Source: an uncultured Lachnospiraceae bacterium
GTDB lineage: Bacteria; Bacillota; Clostridia; Lachnospirales; Lachnospiraceae
Assembly (NCBI GenBank): GCA_900319245.1
Contig: ONNQ01000003.1
Coordinates: forward strand, 1 to 64,000
Direction: 5' to 3'
DNA length: 64,000 nt
The position numbers and the translations under genes are program-made. The notes under the pieces are model-generated. The model did not search any database and had not been told where the DNA came from. It saw nothing but the letters and a program-made list of their open reading frames with translations. This document shows positions 33,008 through 42,345 of the stretch, one piece after another; positions within the stretch are counted from its first letter, which is position 1; every line of letters starts with the position of its first letter.

Positions 33008-35623
33008 TTATATACTACGAAGAATCGTTTCTATTTTGTCCGCGCCGACCTCATCCAATTTGAGGATCAGCGACACCTCGCCGGTCCTGTCATTGACAGA
33101 CTGATGAAGCGGCGGCAGAAGTTCCGCGCCGACCGCCAGATACAGAAGCTGGCATACAATGGACTCGGACTCTGTCCACTGGATCTTTTCGCCATATCCG
33201 TTTCTTCGTATGCGGATCATGTTGACCGGATAAGTCACGGGATAGGTCCTCTGACTTCTGTTGTCACCGCGCAGATGGAACATCTCAAGCTGCCCCAGCA
33301 TAAAGCGAAGGATCTCGCCCGTCTGTTCACTGTAGATCCGCTCGGCGCTGAGCGCAATATCCCGAAAGCTGACTTTGACCGGTTTCTCTTCGCCAAGGAG
33401 TCTCACAACGACCGTCCCCTGATCTCCGGGGCGTGCTTCTTCTGCCGACTCTTTGCCGGCTGTGCACCAGCGGAACAGCTTTCTGACGTTGATCTCATTG
33501 AGCTCCCAGTGATTCTTTTTCTGCTTCTGATGATAGTCGTCAAACACGCGCGCATAGGCGCCCCATCCCTCTTTGACGGTATTGACGGCCGATTCATTTC
33601 TGCCGTACTCCCTGACAGAGCCGGACAGAAGCTCCTCGATGTAGGCCGTCCTCTGCTTGTCGTCGTGGCTGATCCTTCCAAGGATCATGTCAATCCGCTT
33701 TCGAAGGCCGTCATTGGGATAGAAGATCGCATTCTTAAAGACAACGGCAAAGCGAAGCGCGCTCTCCGGCTCCATGCCGGATACGGCCGCGAGATAGAGC
33801 AGAAATCGCTCGCACTGCAACTGCGTCATCCTGCGCAGATAGCGGCAGGGATGATCGAGGAAGTCCTCGTCTTCCATGATCCTGTCAAATGATCGAAACT
33901 CCTGCTCAAATCCCTCGCTCCGGGTCTCTCCGCGGATCTCTGTGAGGCGCTGGAAATAATTCTTGTGGTTGTAGACCGCTTCGCTGCGAAGTCCGCCGTA
34001 ATTGAATTTCCAGGAGACAGCCGCCTTCTCAAAGAAATCGCGAAGCGCCGCCGTCTCACCTGTCAGCCCCGCGGCCCGCCATCCTCCGATCCTGTGCATC
34101 AGCTGGCGTGCGCCGTCATTGGAGGGGTTCTCCAGCCAAGTCAGCGCGGCCTCCGCAAATACGGCAGAATCGTGCTCGTCCTTGCCATTGAGCGCGCAGC
34201 AAAAATCTACGAATTTTTCCTGCTCTGCGCGTTCCATCCCTTGCAGCGCCAGAATCGGATCCTCTACGAAATTTGGATCTTCCAGTATTTCGGCAAGGTG
34301 ACCCAGGTCCTCCGGAATGATATTCTCGGCGATCACATGTCCATAGGCCGCTTCAAAGGTCTCCCACTCCGCCTTGACCGTGTTTCTGCACTTTCTGTAG
34401 TTATAGCGCCAGATGGAGACCAGATCCCAGATACTCTGTCCGATCGCCTCCATGCGGTCTTCCTCGCTGTCGTTTTCCCAGCCGAAGAAAGAATCCATCT
34501 CTATGCCGTTTTCCTCAGTGGGATCCGTCAGCCAGCGCATGATCAGATAGGCAGCCAGGGCCGCGTTCTCGGGTGAACTGGAGGAAGCGTGCAGCATGGT
34601 CAGGAAGTGGATGCTCTGCTCCCGGTTCATCTGTTCCTTTAAAAAGCGAAGCGGTTCATTCTGGAACTGCGGAATATTGAGGACCGCCTCATCCAGATAC
34701 AGATCCGGCACGATCGGCTCATGCCCGTCTTCCGGAATGCTGCGGAAATACGCGCCGTATTCCTCCCATTTGTCCGATACGGCTTTGCGGCAGCCGCACT
34801 GGTTGGTATGCCACATATATGCAGCGGTGCGCAGGTACTCGTTGAAAAAGGCTCTGCGCTTCACATCGTCCTTAAAGTCCTGGCTGTTCATATCCATGTG
34901 GACCATCAGCGTAAGCGTCTGGATTTCCGGATCCTCCGGATACTTCACATAGATATTCATCAGGTTGCCAAAGTCTCTGACAAATTCCTTGCAGCTCTTA
35001 TCCGCGCGCACTGCGACCGGCGCGCCTTTCGCATGCTCGTACTCGTAGATGGTCTCTGCCAAAAGCGTGATAAAATGAAGTCTCTCCTCCTCCCGGATGC
35101 CCAGCAGATATCCGACGGGGTTTTCCCGGAACATCCGATCTCCCAGATTCATGTCGTAGATCTTGAGTTCTTCCGGAATATCCTCCTGGGCCCTCACAGC
35201 GGCAATCCATCTGGCCCTGTACACAGAGGCCGACTCCTGCCATTCTCTGCGGCACAGAAGCTGGTTGTCCCTGAAAAACTGGCCGGTCACGCGGTACCTA
35301 TTGTTAAAAAAGTCCGTGACTTCCTGCATGGAGCGGAAGTTCTGTCCCGCGATCCATGCATTGAGACGCCGCACAGAGAGATCTGAGCGCCGGACCAGAT
35401 ACTCGTTGACAGCCAGTATATAATCCGTCTCGAAATAATCCTCAGACCCATTCTCGATCGCGATCAGCGCCTCCAAAAAGATCAGGCACCAAAGCCTGTC
35501 TCTCATGGGCGCCCTGCTCAGGAAAAAGGTCGGAGAATCCATGTATTCTTCACTGTTCTTAGCCGTTCCGGAGAGCACTGCAAAGCATCGCTTCTCCGTT
35601 TGTTTCATATTGAGATCATCCAT
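33008..35623 (-). CDS. Large repeat protein of unknown function (871 residues)
   Basis: An 871-residue soluble, helix-rich protein that I cannot assign to a known family. It is built from degenerate repeats about 133 residues long. A W-x-x-N-x-x-x-x-R-x-x-V-x-x-x-W-E-x-Y-like anchor recurs near residues 271, 405, 538 and 670. A second anchor (P-x-x-F-L-x-x-M-x-x-E-Q-x-x-x-F-L) recurs near 168, 324, 455 and 590. The last ~150 residues form a separate beta-rich domain. No catalytic motif, signal peptide or membrane segment is seen. It starts 57 bases after metA and may be cotranscribed; no strong ribosome site is visible at the ATG, and an ATG at codon 6 is an alternative. Confidence 0.7.
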   Translation of the reverse strand: MDDLNMKQTEKRCFAVLSGTAKNSEEYMDSPTFFLSRAPMRDRLWCLIFLEALIAIENGSEDYFETDYILAVNEYLVRRSDLSVRRLNAWIAGQNFRSMQEVTDFFNNRYRVTGQFFRDNQLLCRREWQESASVYRARWIAAVRAQEDIPEELKIYDMNLGDRMFRENPVGYLLGIREEERLHFITLLAETIYEYEHAKGAPVAVRADKSCKEFVRDFGNLMNIYVKYPEDPEIQTLTLMVHMDMNSQDFKDDVKRRAFFNEYLRTAAYMWHTNQCGCRKAVSDKWEEYGAYFRSIPEDGHEPIVPDLYLDEAVLNIPQFQNEPLRFLKEQMNREQSIHFLTMLHASSSSPENAALAAYLIMRWLTDPTEENGIEMDSFFGWENDSEEDRMEAIGQSIWDLVSIWRYNYRKCRNTVKAEWETFEAAYGHVIAENIIPEDLGHLAEILEDPNFVEDPILALQGMERAEQEKFVDFCCALNGKDEHDSAVFAEAALTWLENPSNDGARQLMHRIGGWRAAGLTGETAALRDFFEKAAVSWKFNYGGLRSEAVYNHKNYFQRLTEIRGETRSEGFEQEFRSFDRIMEDEDFLDHPCRYLRRMTQLQCERFLLYLAAVSGMEPESALRFAVVFKNAIFYPNDGLRKRIDMILGRISHDDKQRTAYIEELLSGSVREYGRNESAVNTVKEGWGAYARVFDDYHQKQKKNHWELNEINVRKLFRWCTAGKESAEEARPGDQGTVVVRLLGEEKPVKVSFRDIALSAERIYSEQTGEILRFMLGQLEMFHLRGDNRSQRTYPVTYPVNMIRIRRNGYGEKIQWTESESIVCQLLYLAVGAELLPPLHQSVNDRTGEVSLILKLDEVGADKIETILRSI

Positions 35624-35680
35624 ACGTTTATCCGATATCCTTATCGTCAGCGATAGTTTTGTATGTTTCCTTCCGGGATC

Positions 35681-36598
35681 TTAGTGGATCTCGTTGAGAT
35701 CATACGGCGTCAGCTGATAGACGTAGTAATTGAGCCAGTTGCTGTAAAGCAGATAGCTGTGCGCGCGCCATTCCAGAAGCGGCTTGCCTGACGGATCGTC
35801 ACCCGGGAAATAATTGACCGGGATCGCGGTGCCAAGGCCCTTTTTGGCGTCTCTTGTATATTCATCCCTGAGCGTATTGCGGTCGTATTCCGCGTGCCCC
35901 ATGATAAACACTTTTCGGCCGTCTCTGGACATACACAGAAGAACGCCCGCCTCTTCCGATTCCGCGAGGATCCGCAGGTCCTTGCAGGCGTGGATGGCCC
36001 GCGCCGGCACCTCTGTGTAGCGGCTGTGCGGAATGAGGAAGTAGTCGTCGAAGCCCCTGACAAGAGGCTCTTTCCTGTGGCGCACCTTGTGGGAGTACAC
36101 GCCGAACAGCTTCTGCGGCAGCAGACGTTTCTTGAAGCCGTAATGATAATAGAGACCTGCCTGCGCGCCCCAGCAGATGTGGAAGGTGCTGAACACATTC
36201 GTCTTACTCCAGGCAAATACCTCGCACAGCTCCGGCCAGTAGTCCACCTCTTCATATTCCATCTTCTCAACCGGCGCGCCTGTGATGATCAGACCGTCAA
36301 AGCGCTGGTCCCTGAGCTGGTCAAAGGTATAATAGAACTTCTGCAGGTGGGACATCGGCGTATTCTGGGACTGATGGGAGCTCATTCTCATGAATGTGAC
36401 GTCGATCTGCAGGGGCGTATTGGAGAGCATTCTAAGAAGCTGCAGCTCCGTCTCCTCCTTCTTGGGCATCAGATTCAGTATGCACAGCTGGAGGGGTCGG
36501 ATGTCCTGGTGAGACGCCCTGTTCTCGTCGACGACGAACAGATTCTCATTTTCCAGTATTTCCTTTACCGGCAGATCATTCTGTATTTTGATAGGCAT
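35681..36598 (-). CDS. metA: Homoserine O-acetyltransferase (MetA type)
   Basis: A 305-residue MetA-family homoserine O-acyltransferase, the first committed step of methionine synthesis. The nucleophile C142 lies in H-I-C-W-G-A-Q-A, and the triad His and Glu regions are present. Residue 111 is glutamate (A-P-V-E), which in characterised MetA enzymes specifies acetyl-CoA, whereas glycine there specifies succinyl-CoA; so this is predicted to make O-acetylhomoserine. GGGAGG is 9 bases before the ATG. It starts 15 bases after ligA, so no independent SAM riboswitch or T-box can fit. Confidence 0.93.
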   Translation of the reverse strand: MPIKIQNDLPVKEILENENLFVVDENRASHQDIRPLQLCILNLMPKKEETELQLLRMLSNTPLQIDVTFMRMSSHQSQNTPMSHLQKFYYTFDQLRDQRFDGLIITGAPVEKMEYEEVDYWPELCEVFAWSKTNVFSTFHICWGAQAGLYYHYGFKKRLLPQKLFGVYSHKVRHRKEPLVRGFDDYFLIPHSRYTEVPARAIHACKDLRILAESEEAGVLLCMSRDGRKVFIMGHAEYDRNTLRDEYTRDAKKGLGTAIPVNYFPGDDPSGKPLLEWRAHSYLLYSNWLNYYVYQLTPYDLNEIH

Positions 36599-36613
36599 GA
36601 ATAGTTACCTCCC

Positions 36614-38668
36614 TTATCCATTTCTTTCGCCGATCATCGCCAGGAAGTCTTCTTCAGAGAGGATTGCGATTCCAAGTTCTCTGGCCTTCTTATTCTTGGA
36701 AGAATTTGACGTGACGTCATTGTTGATCAGATAATCCGTCTTGGCCGAAACACTGCCGGCCGCCTTGCCGCCCAGGCTCACGATCAGGGCCTTGAGCGCG
36801 TCCCTGTTTGCGAAGTGATTGACCTTCCCGGTGATCACGAAGGTCTTGCCGGCGAGGATCTGCGGCTTGTCTTCTACAGCTGCTCTGACAATATGCAGTT
36901 CCCCGATCAGCGCGTCAAAGGGCTCTGCCGTTCCGGATTCCCGGAAGTAAGCGTAGACGTTCTGCGCAAGAACCGGGCCGATTCCCTCGACGCCGGAAAG
37001 TTCCTCGATCTCCGCCTCTTTGATCTTGGCCAGGTCGTCTCCAAAATGCGAACAGAGGATTCTGGCGCCCGAGATGCCGATTCCGGGGATACCGACTGCG
37101 CAAAGGACTCTGGGCAGCGTCGTCTCTCTGGATTTCTCGATCGCTTCGAGAAGGCGGTCGCAGGATTTCTTTCCGAATCCTTCCATCTCTTCGATCACGT
37201 CCCTGTGGGCGTCCAGGTGGTAGATATCCGCGAAGGTATGAATCAGGCCGGCTGCGATCAGCTTTTCCAGCGTCATCTCTGAAAGGCCGTCGATGTTCAT
37301 CGCGCTGCGGCTGACAAAGAGCGAGAAGGACTTGATCTTCTTGGCGGCGCAGTCCGGATTGGGACATACCAAGACTTCCGTGTCATTGTCCTGACGGATC
37401 ATGGTGGGCTGCCCGCAGACCGGACATTCGACGGGAATGGCAAGCGAGCCGGATCCCGTCAGATTCTCCGCGATCTGGGGAATGATCATGTTGGCTTTAT
37501 ATACGGTGATCCTGTCGCCAATTCCAAGTTTCAGTGCTTTGACAATGCTGATGTTGTGGACGGAGGCCCGCCTTACAGTCGTGCCCTCCAGTTCCACCGG
37601 CTCGAAGATTGCAACGGGATTGATGAGACCCGTTCTGCTCGCGCTCCACTCCACCTCTGTGAGAGTGGTCTCCCTGATCTCGTCCGCCCATTTAAAGGCG
37701 ATCGAATTTCTGGGAAACTTGGCAGTCGTGCCAAGGGACTCGCCGTACGCGATGTCGTCGAGCGTCAATACAAGCCCGTCCGAGGGAATGTCATTCTGCG
37801 CGATCCGCGCCTCGAATTCTCCGACCTTATCTGCCACATTGTCCGGCGTCACGCGGACATATTCCACCGTTTCAAAGCCCTGCTCACGCAGAAACTCCAT
37901 CTGCCTCTGTCTGGAATTGTCAAAAGAGAGCGTCCCGGCCTGCACCAGAGAAAAGGCGTAGAAGCGCACTCTGCGCTTCGCTGTGATCTGGTTATTGAGC
38001 TGCCGCACACTGCCGCTGCACAGATTTCTGGGATTTTTGTAGCCGACGTCTGAAAAGTCGCCGGTCCTGGCTGCCTCCGCCTCCAGTTCGGCGTTGATCT
38101 CATTAAAATCCGAGTAGCGGATCACCGCTTCTCCGCGCAGGACGATCGGCTCCTTGCAGGGAATTCGCAGCGGGAGATTCTTAAATACGCGCGCATTGTC
38201 CGTAATGACTTCGCCGATCTCGCCGTTTCCTCTTGTCACCGCTTTCTGCAGCGTCCCGCCCTCATAGGTGAGGACGACCGTAAGTCCGTCCAGCTTCCAG
38301 GACAGAAGTCCTTCATGGCCGCCCAGCCAGTCCGTAAGCGCAAACCGGTCCTTGGTCTTATCCAGGGACAGCATGGGACTTGCGTGCCGCTCCTTGGGGA
38401 GGTCCTCTGCGGCCGTATACCCGACGTGCACGGTGGGCGAGCCCGCAAGGACAATGCCGGTCTTTTCTTCGAGTGCCGACAGCTCGTCATAGAGCTTGTC
38501 GTACTCGAGATTACTCATAATCTCCGTATCTTGATTGTAATAGGCCTCCGACGCGCGGTTTAAAAGCGCCGTGAGGTGCTTGATCCGCTCGTACTCCTGC
38601 TCCGAAGCGTTCTCCCCGGGGGCTGCGCCCATCTGATTATCGTTTACTCTCACTTCCGATTCCGGCAT
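36614..38668 (-). CDS. ligA: NAD-dependent DNA ligase, divergent form
   Basis: A 684-residue NAD-dependent ligase with the full domain order: Ia domain, adenylation domain, OB fold, C4 zinc finger (C-P-V-C-G and C-P-N-P-D-C), helix-hairpin-helix repeats and a C-terminal BRCT (G-K-T-F-V-I-T-G). The active lysine is in S-W-K-L-D-G, where most LigA have E at the serine position. The usual T-R-G-D-G is T-R-G-N-G, and the Ia S-D-x-E-Y-D is S-N-L-E-Y-D. It may be a Lachnospiraceae-type LigA or a second specialised ligase. The ATG at 38668 follows AGGTGA; a GTG three codons upstream is weaker. Confidence 0.9.
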   Translation of the reverse strand: MPESEVRVNDNQMGAAPGENASEQEYERIKHLTALLNRASEAYYNQDTEIMSNLEYDKLYDELSALEEKTGIVLAGSPTVHVGYTAAEDLPKERHASPMLSLDKTKDRFALTDWLGGHEGLLSWKLDGLTVVLTYEGGTLQKAVTRGNGEIGEVITDNARVFKNLPLRIPCKEPIVLRGEAVIRYSDFNEINAELEAEAARTGDFSDVGYKNPRNLCSGSVRQLNNQITAKRRVRFYAFSLVQAGTLSFDNSRQRQMEFLREQGFETVEYVRVTPDNVADKVGEFEARIAQNDIPSDGLVLTLDDIAYGESLGTTAKFPRNSIAFKWADEIRETTLTEVEWSASRTGLINPVAIFEPVELEGTTVRRASVHNISIVKALKLGIGDRITVYKANMIIPQIAENLTGSGSLAIPVECPVCGQPTMIRQDNDTEVLVCPNPDCAAKKIKSFSLFVSRSAMNIDGLSEMTLEKLIAAGLIHTFADIYHLDAHRDVIEEMEGFGKKSCDRLLEAIEKSRETTLPRVLCAVGIPGIGISGARILCSHFGDDLAKIKEAEIEELSGVEGIGPVLAQNVYAYFRESGTAEPFDALIGELHIVRAAVEDKPQILAGKTFVITGKVNHFANRDALKALIVSLGGKAAGSVSAKTDYLINNDVTSNSSKNKKARELGIAILSEEDFLAMIGERNG

Positions 38669-38689
38669 GTTCGTCACCTGCTGATTGGC

Positions 38690-39469
38690 TTACTTGTGTT
38701 TGCTGCTTCTTGTGCGGCTTCCGCTCTTGTCGCCGCGCGGCTGCCCGGCCTGCGCGATCCTGTAGAGTTCATCGAGTTCCTCACCGCGGATCTGCCTCTG
38801 CTCACCCGGCTTCATGGCGCCGAGTTCGATATTGAGGACGCGCACCCGCTTGAGCTTCTTGACCTCATTTCCAACGGCACGGCACATCCTGCGGATCTGG
38901 CGGTTGAGTCCCTGCGTCAGAATGATGCGAAATGTGTAATCGCCGAGCCGCTCCACCTGACAGGGCCTTGTCTTGACTTCCAGATCTTTTAAGAAGACGC
39001 CCTTTCGAAATCTCTCCAGATCGGCGTCCTGGATCCTGCTCTTTGTGCGCACGATATACTCTTTCTCGTGCCCGTTGGATCCACGCATCATGGCGTCGAT
39101 CAGCGCCCCGTCGTTGGTCATCAGAAGAAGCCCTTCCGAATCCCTATCCAGGCGGCCGGCGTAGGTCAGCCTGACAGGGTAAGAAAAGGCTTCATCCAGA
39201 GTCCTGTCAGCGTGCGGATCTCTGGCCGTACAGGTCACTCCAACAGGTTTATAATAAGCAACTACAACTTTCTGCAAGGTGCCGGCAAGTGTTCTTCCGT
39301 TTACGGTGATCTCTTCCGTCCCCGCAACACGCATGCCCGGCACTGCGACAGCGCCATCCACATTGACACGGCCCGCTTCGATCAGGCGGTCCGCTTCCCT
39401 CCGGGAGCAGATCCCGCAGGAAGCAATATAGTGATTAAGCCGCATACCCGGTCTCGTCTGTTCACTCAA
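38690..39469 (-). CDS. Pseudouridine synthase, RsuA/RluB/RluF family
   Basis: A 259-residue rRNA pseudouridine synthase. An S4 RNA-binding domain (R-L-N-H-Y-I-A-S-C-G-I-C-S-R-R-E-A-D) precedes the catalytic domain with A-G-R-L-D-R-D-S-E-G-L (catalytic aspartate) and the C-terminal G-L-N-R-Q-I-R-R-M-C, which favours the RluF/RluB branch. The C-terminus is a basic tail. The likely start is a TTG overlapping the mecA stop (TTGA) with GGAG upstream; an ATG nine codons in is the alternative. The position in rRNA cannot be assigned. Confidence 0.87.
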   Translation of the reverse strand: MSEQTRPGMRLNHYIASCGICSRREADRLIEAGRVNVDGAVAVPGMRVAGTEEITVNGRTLAGTLQKVVVAYYKPVGVTCTARDPHADRTLDEAFSYPVRLTYAGRLDRDSEGLLLMTNDGALIDAMMRGSNGHEKEYIVRTKSRIQDADLERFRKGVFLKDLEVKTRPCQVERLGDYTFRIILTQGLNRQIRRMCRAVGNEVKKLKRVRVLNIELGAMKPGEQRQIRGEELDELYRIAQAGQPRGDKSGSRTRSSKHK

Positions 39470-40137
39470 TGATATAGCTCCGAAATTCGCTGCACTGCAT
39501 TTTTATTCAAAATACAGCTGCTGTGTTCTCTCATAAACGCAAGTGTCTTGTCGCTGCAATTCACCATCGTCCCGAATTCGTTGACACGCAGGATCCTGCT
39601 GTCATAGTCCGGCGATGCCTGACTGGTCTTTTCCAGGATCAAATAGTAAGATCCCGTGCTCTCTACATAGTAAACGGAACTTCTGATTCCCGGCTCTCCC
39701 GCCAGCATACGACTGCAGGAAGCCATGGCAAGGATCGAAGGAAACCGAAATACATAGGTGCCGGACTTCGATACCGTCTGATTCTTCACCGTTGTTCCGT
39801 TTCCACGTGCCTCCGCCGTCCTGTTTCCGGCAGCCATCTCCTTCTGCAGCGCTGCCGCTTTTCCGGTCATCTCCTTGGTTCTTGCCGATACAGCCGGATC
39901 CTGCGAGATGGTCAGGCTTACGGAATGGTCCGGAAGAACCGATATTCTCATGGACGTATAATCGTTCTTCATGCTCAGATTGACGGAATTGGCCGCTTTT
40001 AAGATGACGCCCCTGATAAATTCTACCGCATTCTTCTTGCGGTCAAAGAGATCATCCAGGTTAATCCCGTGCTTTTTGAGGTCATCCTGCGTGATGATGC
40101 AGTTTATGGTTGTTTCATTGATCTTTCTAAACTTCAA
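39466..40137 (-). CDS. MecA-like ClpC adaptor protein
   Basis: A 223-residue protein of the MecA/YpbH adaptor family, which delivers substrates to the ClpCP protease. The N-terminal domain I-N-E-T-T-I-N-C-I-I-T-Q-D-D-L-K-K-H-G-I and L-F-D-R fits the MecA substrate-binding domain. A polar linker (~residues 85-120) leads to a C-terminal ClpC-binding domain with F-R-F-P-S. The start is TTG with GGAGG six bases upstream; no in-frame ATG is nearby. It heads a run with the pseudouridine synthase, ligA and metA. Confidence 0.83.
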   Translation of the reverse strand: MKFRKINETTINCIITQDDLKKHGINLDDLFDRKKNAVEFIRGVILKAANSVNLSMKNDYTSMRISVLPDHSVSLTISQDPAVSARTKEMTGKAAALQKEMAAGNRTAEARGNGTTVKNQTVSKSGTYVFRFPSILAMASCSRMLAGEPGIRSSVYYVESTGSYYLILEKTSQASPDYDSRILRVNEFGTMVNCSDKTLAFMREHSSCILNKNAVQRISELYH

Positions 40138-40178
40138 TGCATTCCTCCACGTAAGAATTTATAATCTTCTGACTCACC

Positions 40179-40207
40179 ATTATACAACACTGTTTTTGCA
40201 TGCGCAA
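40179..40207 (-). promoter_or_regulatory. Promoter of the mecA-rlu-ligA-metA run
   Basis: On the minus strand TTGCGC (40202-40207), a 17-base spacer and TATAAT (40179-40184), giving a leader of about 35 bases. Confidence 0.68.
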
Positions 40208-40240
40208 TTAGAGGCCGCCCTGCGTCACTTGGAACTCATA

Positions 40241-40273
40241 AAAAGAACGCTGTGCAGAATTACTGCACAGCGT
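40241..40273 (-). terminator. Intrinsic terminator of rpsB-tsf
   Basis: On the minus strand ACGCTGTGCAG and CTGCACAGCGT form an 11-bp stem with a five-base loop, followed by TCTTTTTA. It lies 22 bases after tsf. Confidence 0.9.
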
Positions 40274-40294
40274 CCCTTATAATCTTGTACCGAA

Positions 40295-41248
40295 TTATTT
40301 AGCAGCAGCTGCCTGTGCCATAACTTCCTCAGCAAAGTTGTCCTGTCTCTTCTCGATACCTTCGCCGGTCTCGAAACGAACGAACTCTTTGATGGTGATC
40401 TTGGTGCCGTTGGCTTTGCCGACCTGATCCAGATACTGACCAACGGTCTGCTTGCCGTCCTCTGCACGGACATAAACCTGATCGAGCAGGCAGATTTCCT
40501 TGAACTCTTTGTTCAGTCTGCCGATGAGCATCTTCTCGATGATGTTCTGAGGCTTTCTCTTGTTCTCAGGGAGCTTGTTGTTCTCTTCGATTGCCTGTGC
40601 AAGCAGGATCTCTTTCTCGTGCTCTTTGTAATCATCCGGGATATCAGCCTGGCTGATGTACTTGGGATTCATAGCTGCGATCTGCATAGCTACGTTTGTA
40701 AGAGCAGCCTTTACATCGTCATTGACAACTTCGGTCTTAGCATCAACGATAACGCCGATTCTGCCGTGGCCGTGCAGATATGTAACAACGCAGCCTTCCT
40801 TCTCTTCGATTCTCTTGAATCTGCGGATGCTCAGCTTCTCGCTGATGACTGCGATCATGTCAACCAGGGAATCCTTTACGGTCTTCGCTGCGTCGTCGAT
40901 CCAGCTTTCAGCCATGAATGCGTCGATATCCTCAGCGGCGCTGTTCAGAGCCTGCTGTGCGACCTTTGCAACGTAGGTGCGGAACTTCTCGTTCTGTGCA
41001 ACGAAATCGGTCTCGGAGTTTACTTCCACGACTGCTGCCTTGCTGTCGTCGTTCTGCGCGATGAGGCAGATACCCTCAGCTGCGATTCTGCTGGCCTTCT
41101 TCTCAGCCTTCGCCTGTCCCTTCTTTCTCAGGAACTCGATTGCTGCGTCCATATCGCCGTTGGTCTGTGTGAGGGCCTTCTTGCAGTCCATCATGCCCGC
41201 GCCGGTTACTTCTCTCAACTGTTTAACCTGTGCTGCTGTAATTGCCAT
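40295..41248 (-). CDS. tsf: Translation elongation factor Ts
   Basis: A 317-residue EF-Ts, the guanine-nucleotide exchange factor for EF-Tu. The N-terminal UBA-like module (V-K-Q-L-R-E-V-T-G-A-G-M-M-D-C-K-K-A-L) and the conserved S-E-T-D-F-V-A-Q-N block are present at normal spacing. The ATG giving M-A-I-T was chosen since AGAGG lies 8 bases upstream. It follows rpsB by 90 bases, the classic pair, and shares its terminator. Confidence 0.97.
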   Translation of the reverse strand: MAITAAQVKQLREVTGAGMMDCKKALTQTNGDMDAAIEFLRKKGQAKAEKKASRIAAEGICLIAQNDDSKAAVVEVNSETDFVAQNEKFRTYVAKVAQQALNSAAEDIDAFMAESWIDDAAKTVKDSLVDMIAVISEKLSIRRFKRIEEKEGCVVTYLHGHGRIGVIVDAKTEVVNDDVKAALTNVAMQIAAMNPKYISQADIPDDYKEHEKEILLAQAIEENNKLPENKRKPQNIIEKMLIGRLNKEFKEICLLDQVYVRAEDGKQTVGQYLDQVGKANGTKITIKEFVRFETGEGIEKRQDNFAEEVMAQAAAAK

Positions 41249-41338
41249 AATCATTACCTCTCTTCAAAATAATTTATCGGATCAAACCCTTATAATAACA
41301 GGGTTTTACTTACAGAGTTCTTAATGACAGAGTAAATA

Positions 41339-42109
41339 TTACAGAGTTCCTTCAGCTGCCTGCTCTGCTTCGCTTGCAGCGGATTCCTGTGCCAGCGCGT
41401 CCTGCTCGGAAGCGTCGACATTCTCTTCACCCTGCTTAGCCTCGATCACAGCGTCCGCCATCTTGCTGCAAAGAAGTTTGACAGCACGGATTGCGTCGTC
41501 GTTGCCGGGGATGATGTAATCAAGCTCTTCGGGATCGCAGTTTGTATCGCCGATACCGATCAGTGTGATGCCAAGTGCGTGAGCCTCTGCGACGCAGATT
41601 CTCTCCTTCTTGGGATCGATGACGAAGATTGCATCCGGAATGTGGGTCATTTCCTTGATGCCGCCGAGGTTCTTCTCAAGCTTCTCCCACTCTTTGTTGA
41701 GCTTAGCAACTTCCTTCTTGGGAAGTACGTCGAATGTGCCGTCCTGGGACATCTGCTCGATCTTCTTGAGGCGCTCGATTCTGCCCTGGATGGTCTTGAA
41801 GTTGGTGAGCATGCCGCCCAGCCATCTCTCGTTGACATAGTACATGCCGCAGCGCTCAGCCTCAGTCTTGACTGCATCCTGTGCCTGCTTCTTGGTGCCT
41901 ACGAAGAGGAGGGTTCCGCCCTGCTCAGCGATCTCGAATACTGCTCTGTAAGCCTCGTCAACCTTTACGACAGACTTCTGCAGGTCAATGATGTGGATTC
42001 CGTTTCTCTCTGTGAAGATGTAGGGAGCCATCTTGGGGTTCCAACGTCTTGTCTGGTGACCGAAGTGTACGCCTGCTTCAAGCAGCTGTTTCATTGTAAC
42101 AACACTCAT
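41339..42109 (-). CDS. rpsB: 30S ribosomal protein S2
   Basis: A 256-residue S2. Family motifs include [19 protein letters not shown] near the start, F-V-G-T-K-K-Q-A and [10 protein letters not shown] short Ala/Glu-rich acidic tail ends the protein. GGAGG precedes the ATG; the longer upstream frame is leader RNA. Cotranscribed with tsf from a promoter at 42252-42280 behind a ~140-base structured leader. Confidence 0.97.
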   Translation of the reverse strand: MSVVTMKQLLEAGVHFGHQTRRWNPKMAPYIFTERNGIHIIDLQKSVVKVDEAYRAVFEIAEQGGTLLFVGTKKQAQDAVKTEAERCGMYYVNERWLGGMLTNFKTIQGRIERLKKIEQMSQDGTFDVLPKKEVAKLNKEWEKLEKNLGGIKEMTHIPDAIFVIDPKKERICVAEAHALGITLIGIGDTNCDPEELDYIIPGNDDAIRAVKLLCSKMADAVIEAKQGEENVDASEQDALAQESAASEAEQAAEGTL

Positions 42110-42171
42110 TTCTTTTCCTCCGTGTTTGGTTTGTTCTTCCGCATTTTCGTGTGCAGTGATCAGAAGGTTTG

Positions 42172-42202
42172 CTACCACCCTGCCGGGTCAGAGCCCGGGT
42201 AG
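42172..42202 (-). promoter_or_regulatory. Structured element in the rpsB leader
   Basis: On the minus strand CTACC/GGTAG and CCGGG/CCCGG helices nest or stack in the leader, 63-93 bases before the rpsB start codon. In many bacteria S2 represses its own mRNA by binding the leader; whether this stem is that site is inference. Confidence 0.45.
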
Positions 42203-42251
42203 AGCACCGGTATCTGCCAAAAATGCGTGCTTACTATTACGCAACATTAGA

Positions 42252-42280
42252 ATATTACCACAAGCAAAAAGCTCGCACAA
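42252..42280 (-). promoter_or_regulatory. rpsB promoter overlapping the codY terminator
   Basis: On the minus strand TTGTGC (42275-42280), a 17-base spacer and TAATAT (42252-42257). The -35 is part of the distal arm of the codY terminator. Confidence 0.6.
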
Positions 42281-42299
42281 GTGTTAGTTGCGCGAACTT
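42264..42299 (-). terminator. Intrinsic terminator of codY
   Basis: AAGTTCGCGCAA and TTGTGCGAGCTT (minus strand) form a 12-bp stem with two G-U pairs and a seven-base loop, followed by TTTTTG, 47 bases after the codY stop. Confidence 0.82.
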
Positions 42300-42345
42300 T
42301 CAGACTTTTTCCTATTTTGACGTCAAAACACCGGCGCCTGCCCAA

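Noticed and set aside
36599-36613. SAM riboswitch or T-box before metA
   Set aside because: Only 15 bases separate ligA and metA, so no leader RNA can fit.
42160-42190. T-box-like AGGGTGGTA in the rpsB leader (minus strand)
   Set aside because: Only the first part of the T-box signature matches; the following bases, the specifier stem and an aminoacyl gene are absent.
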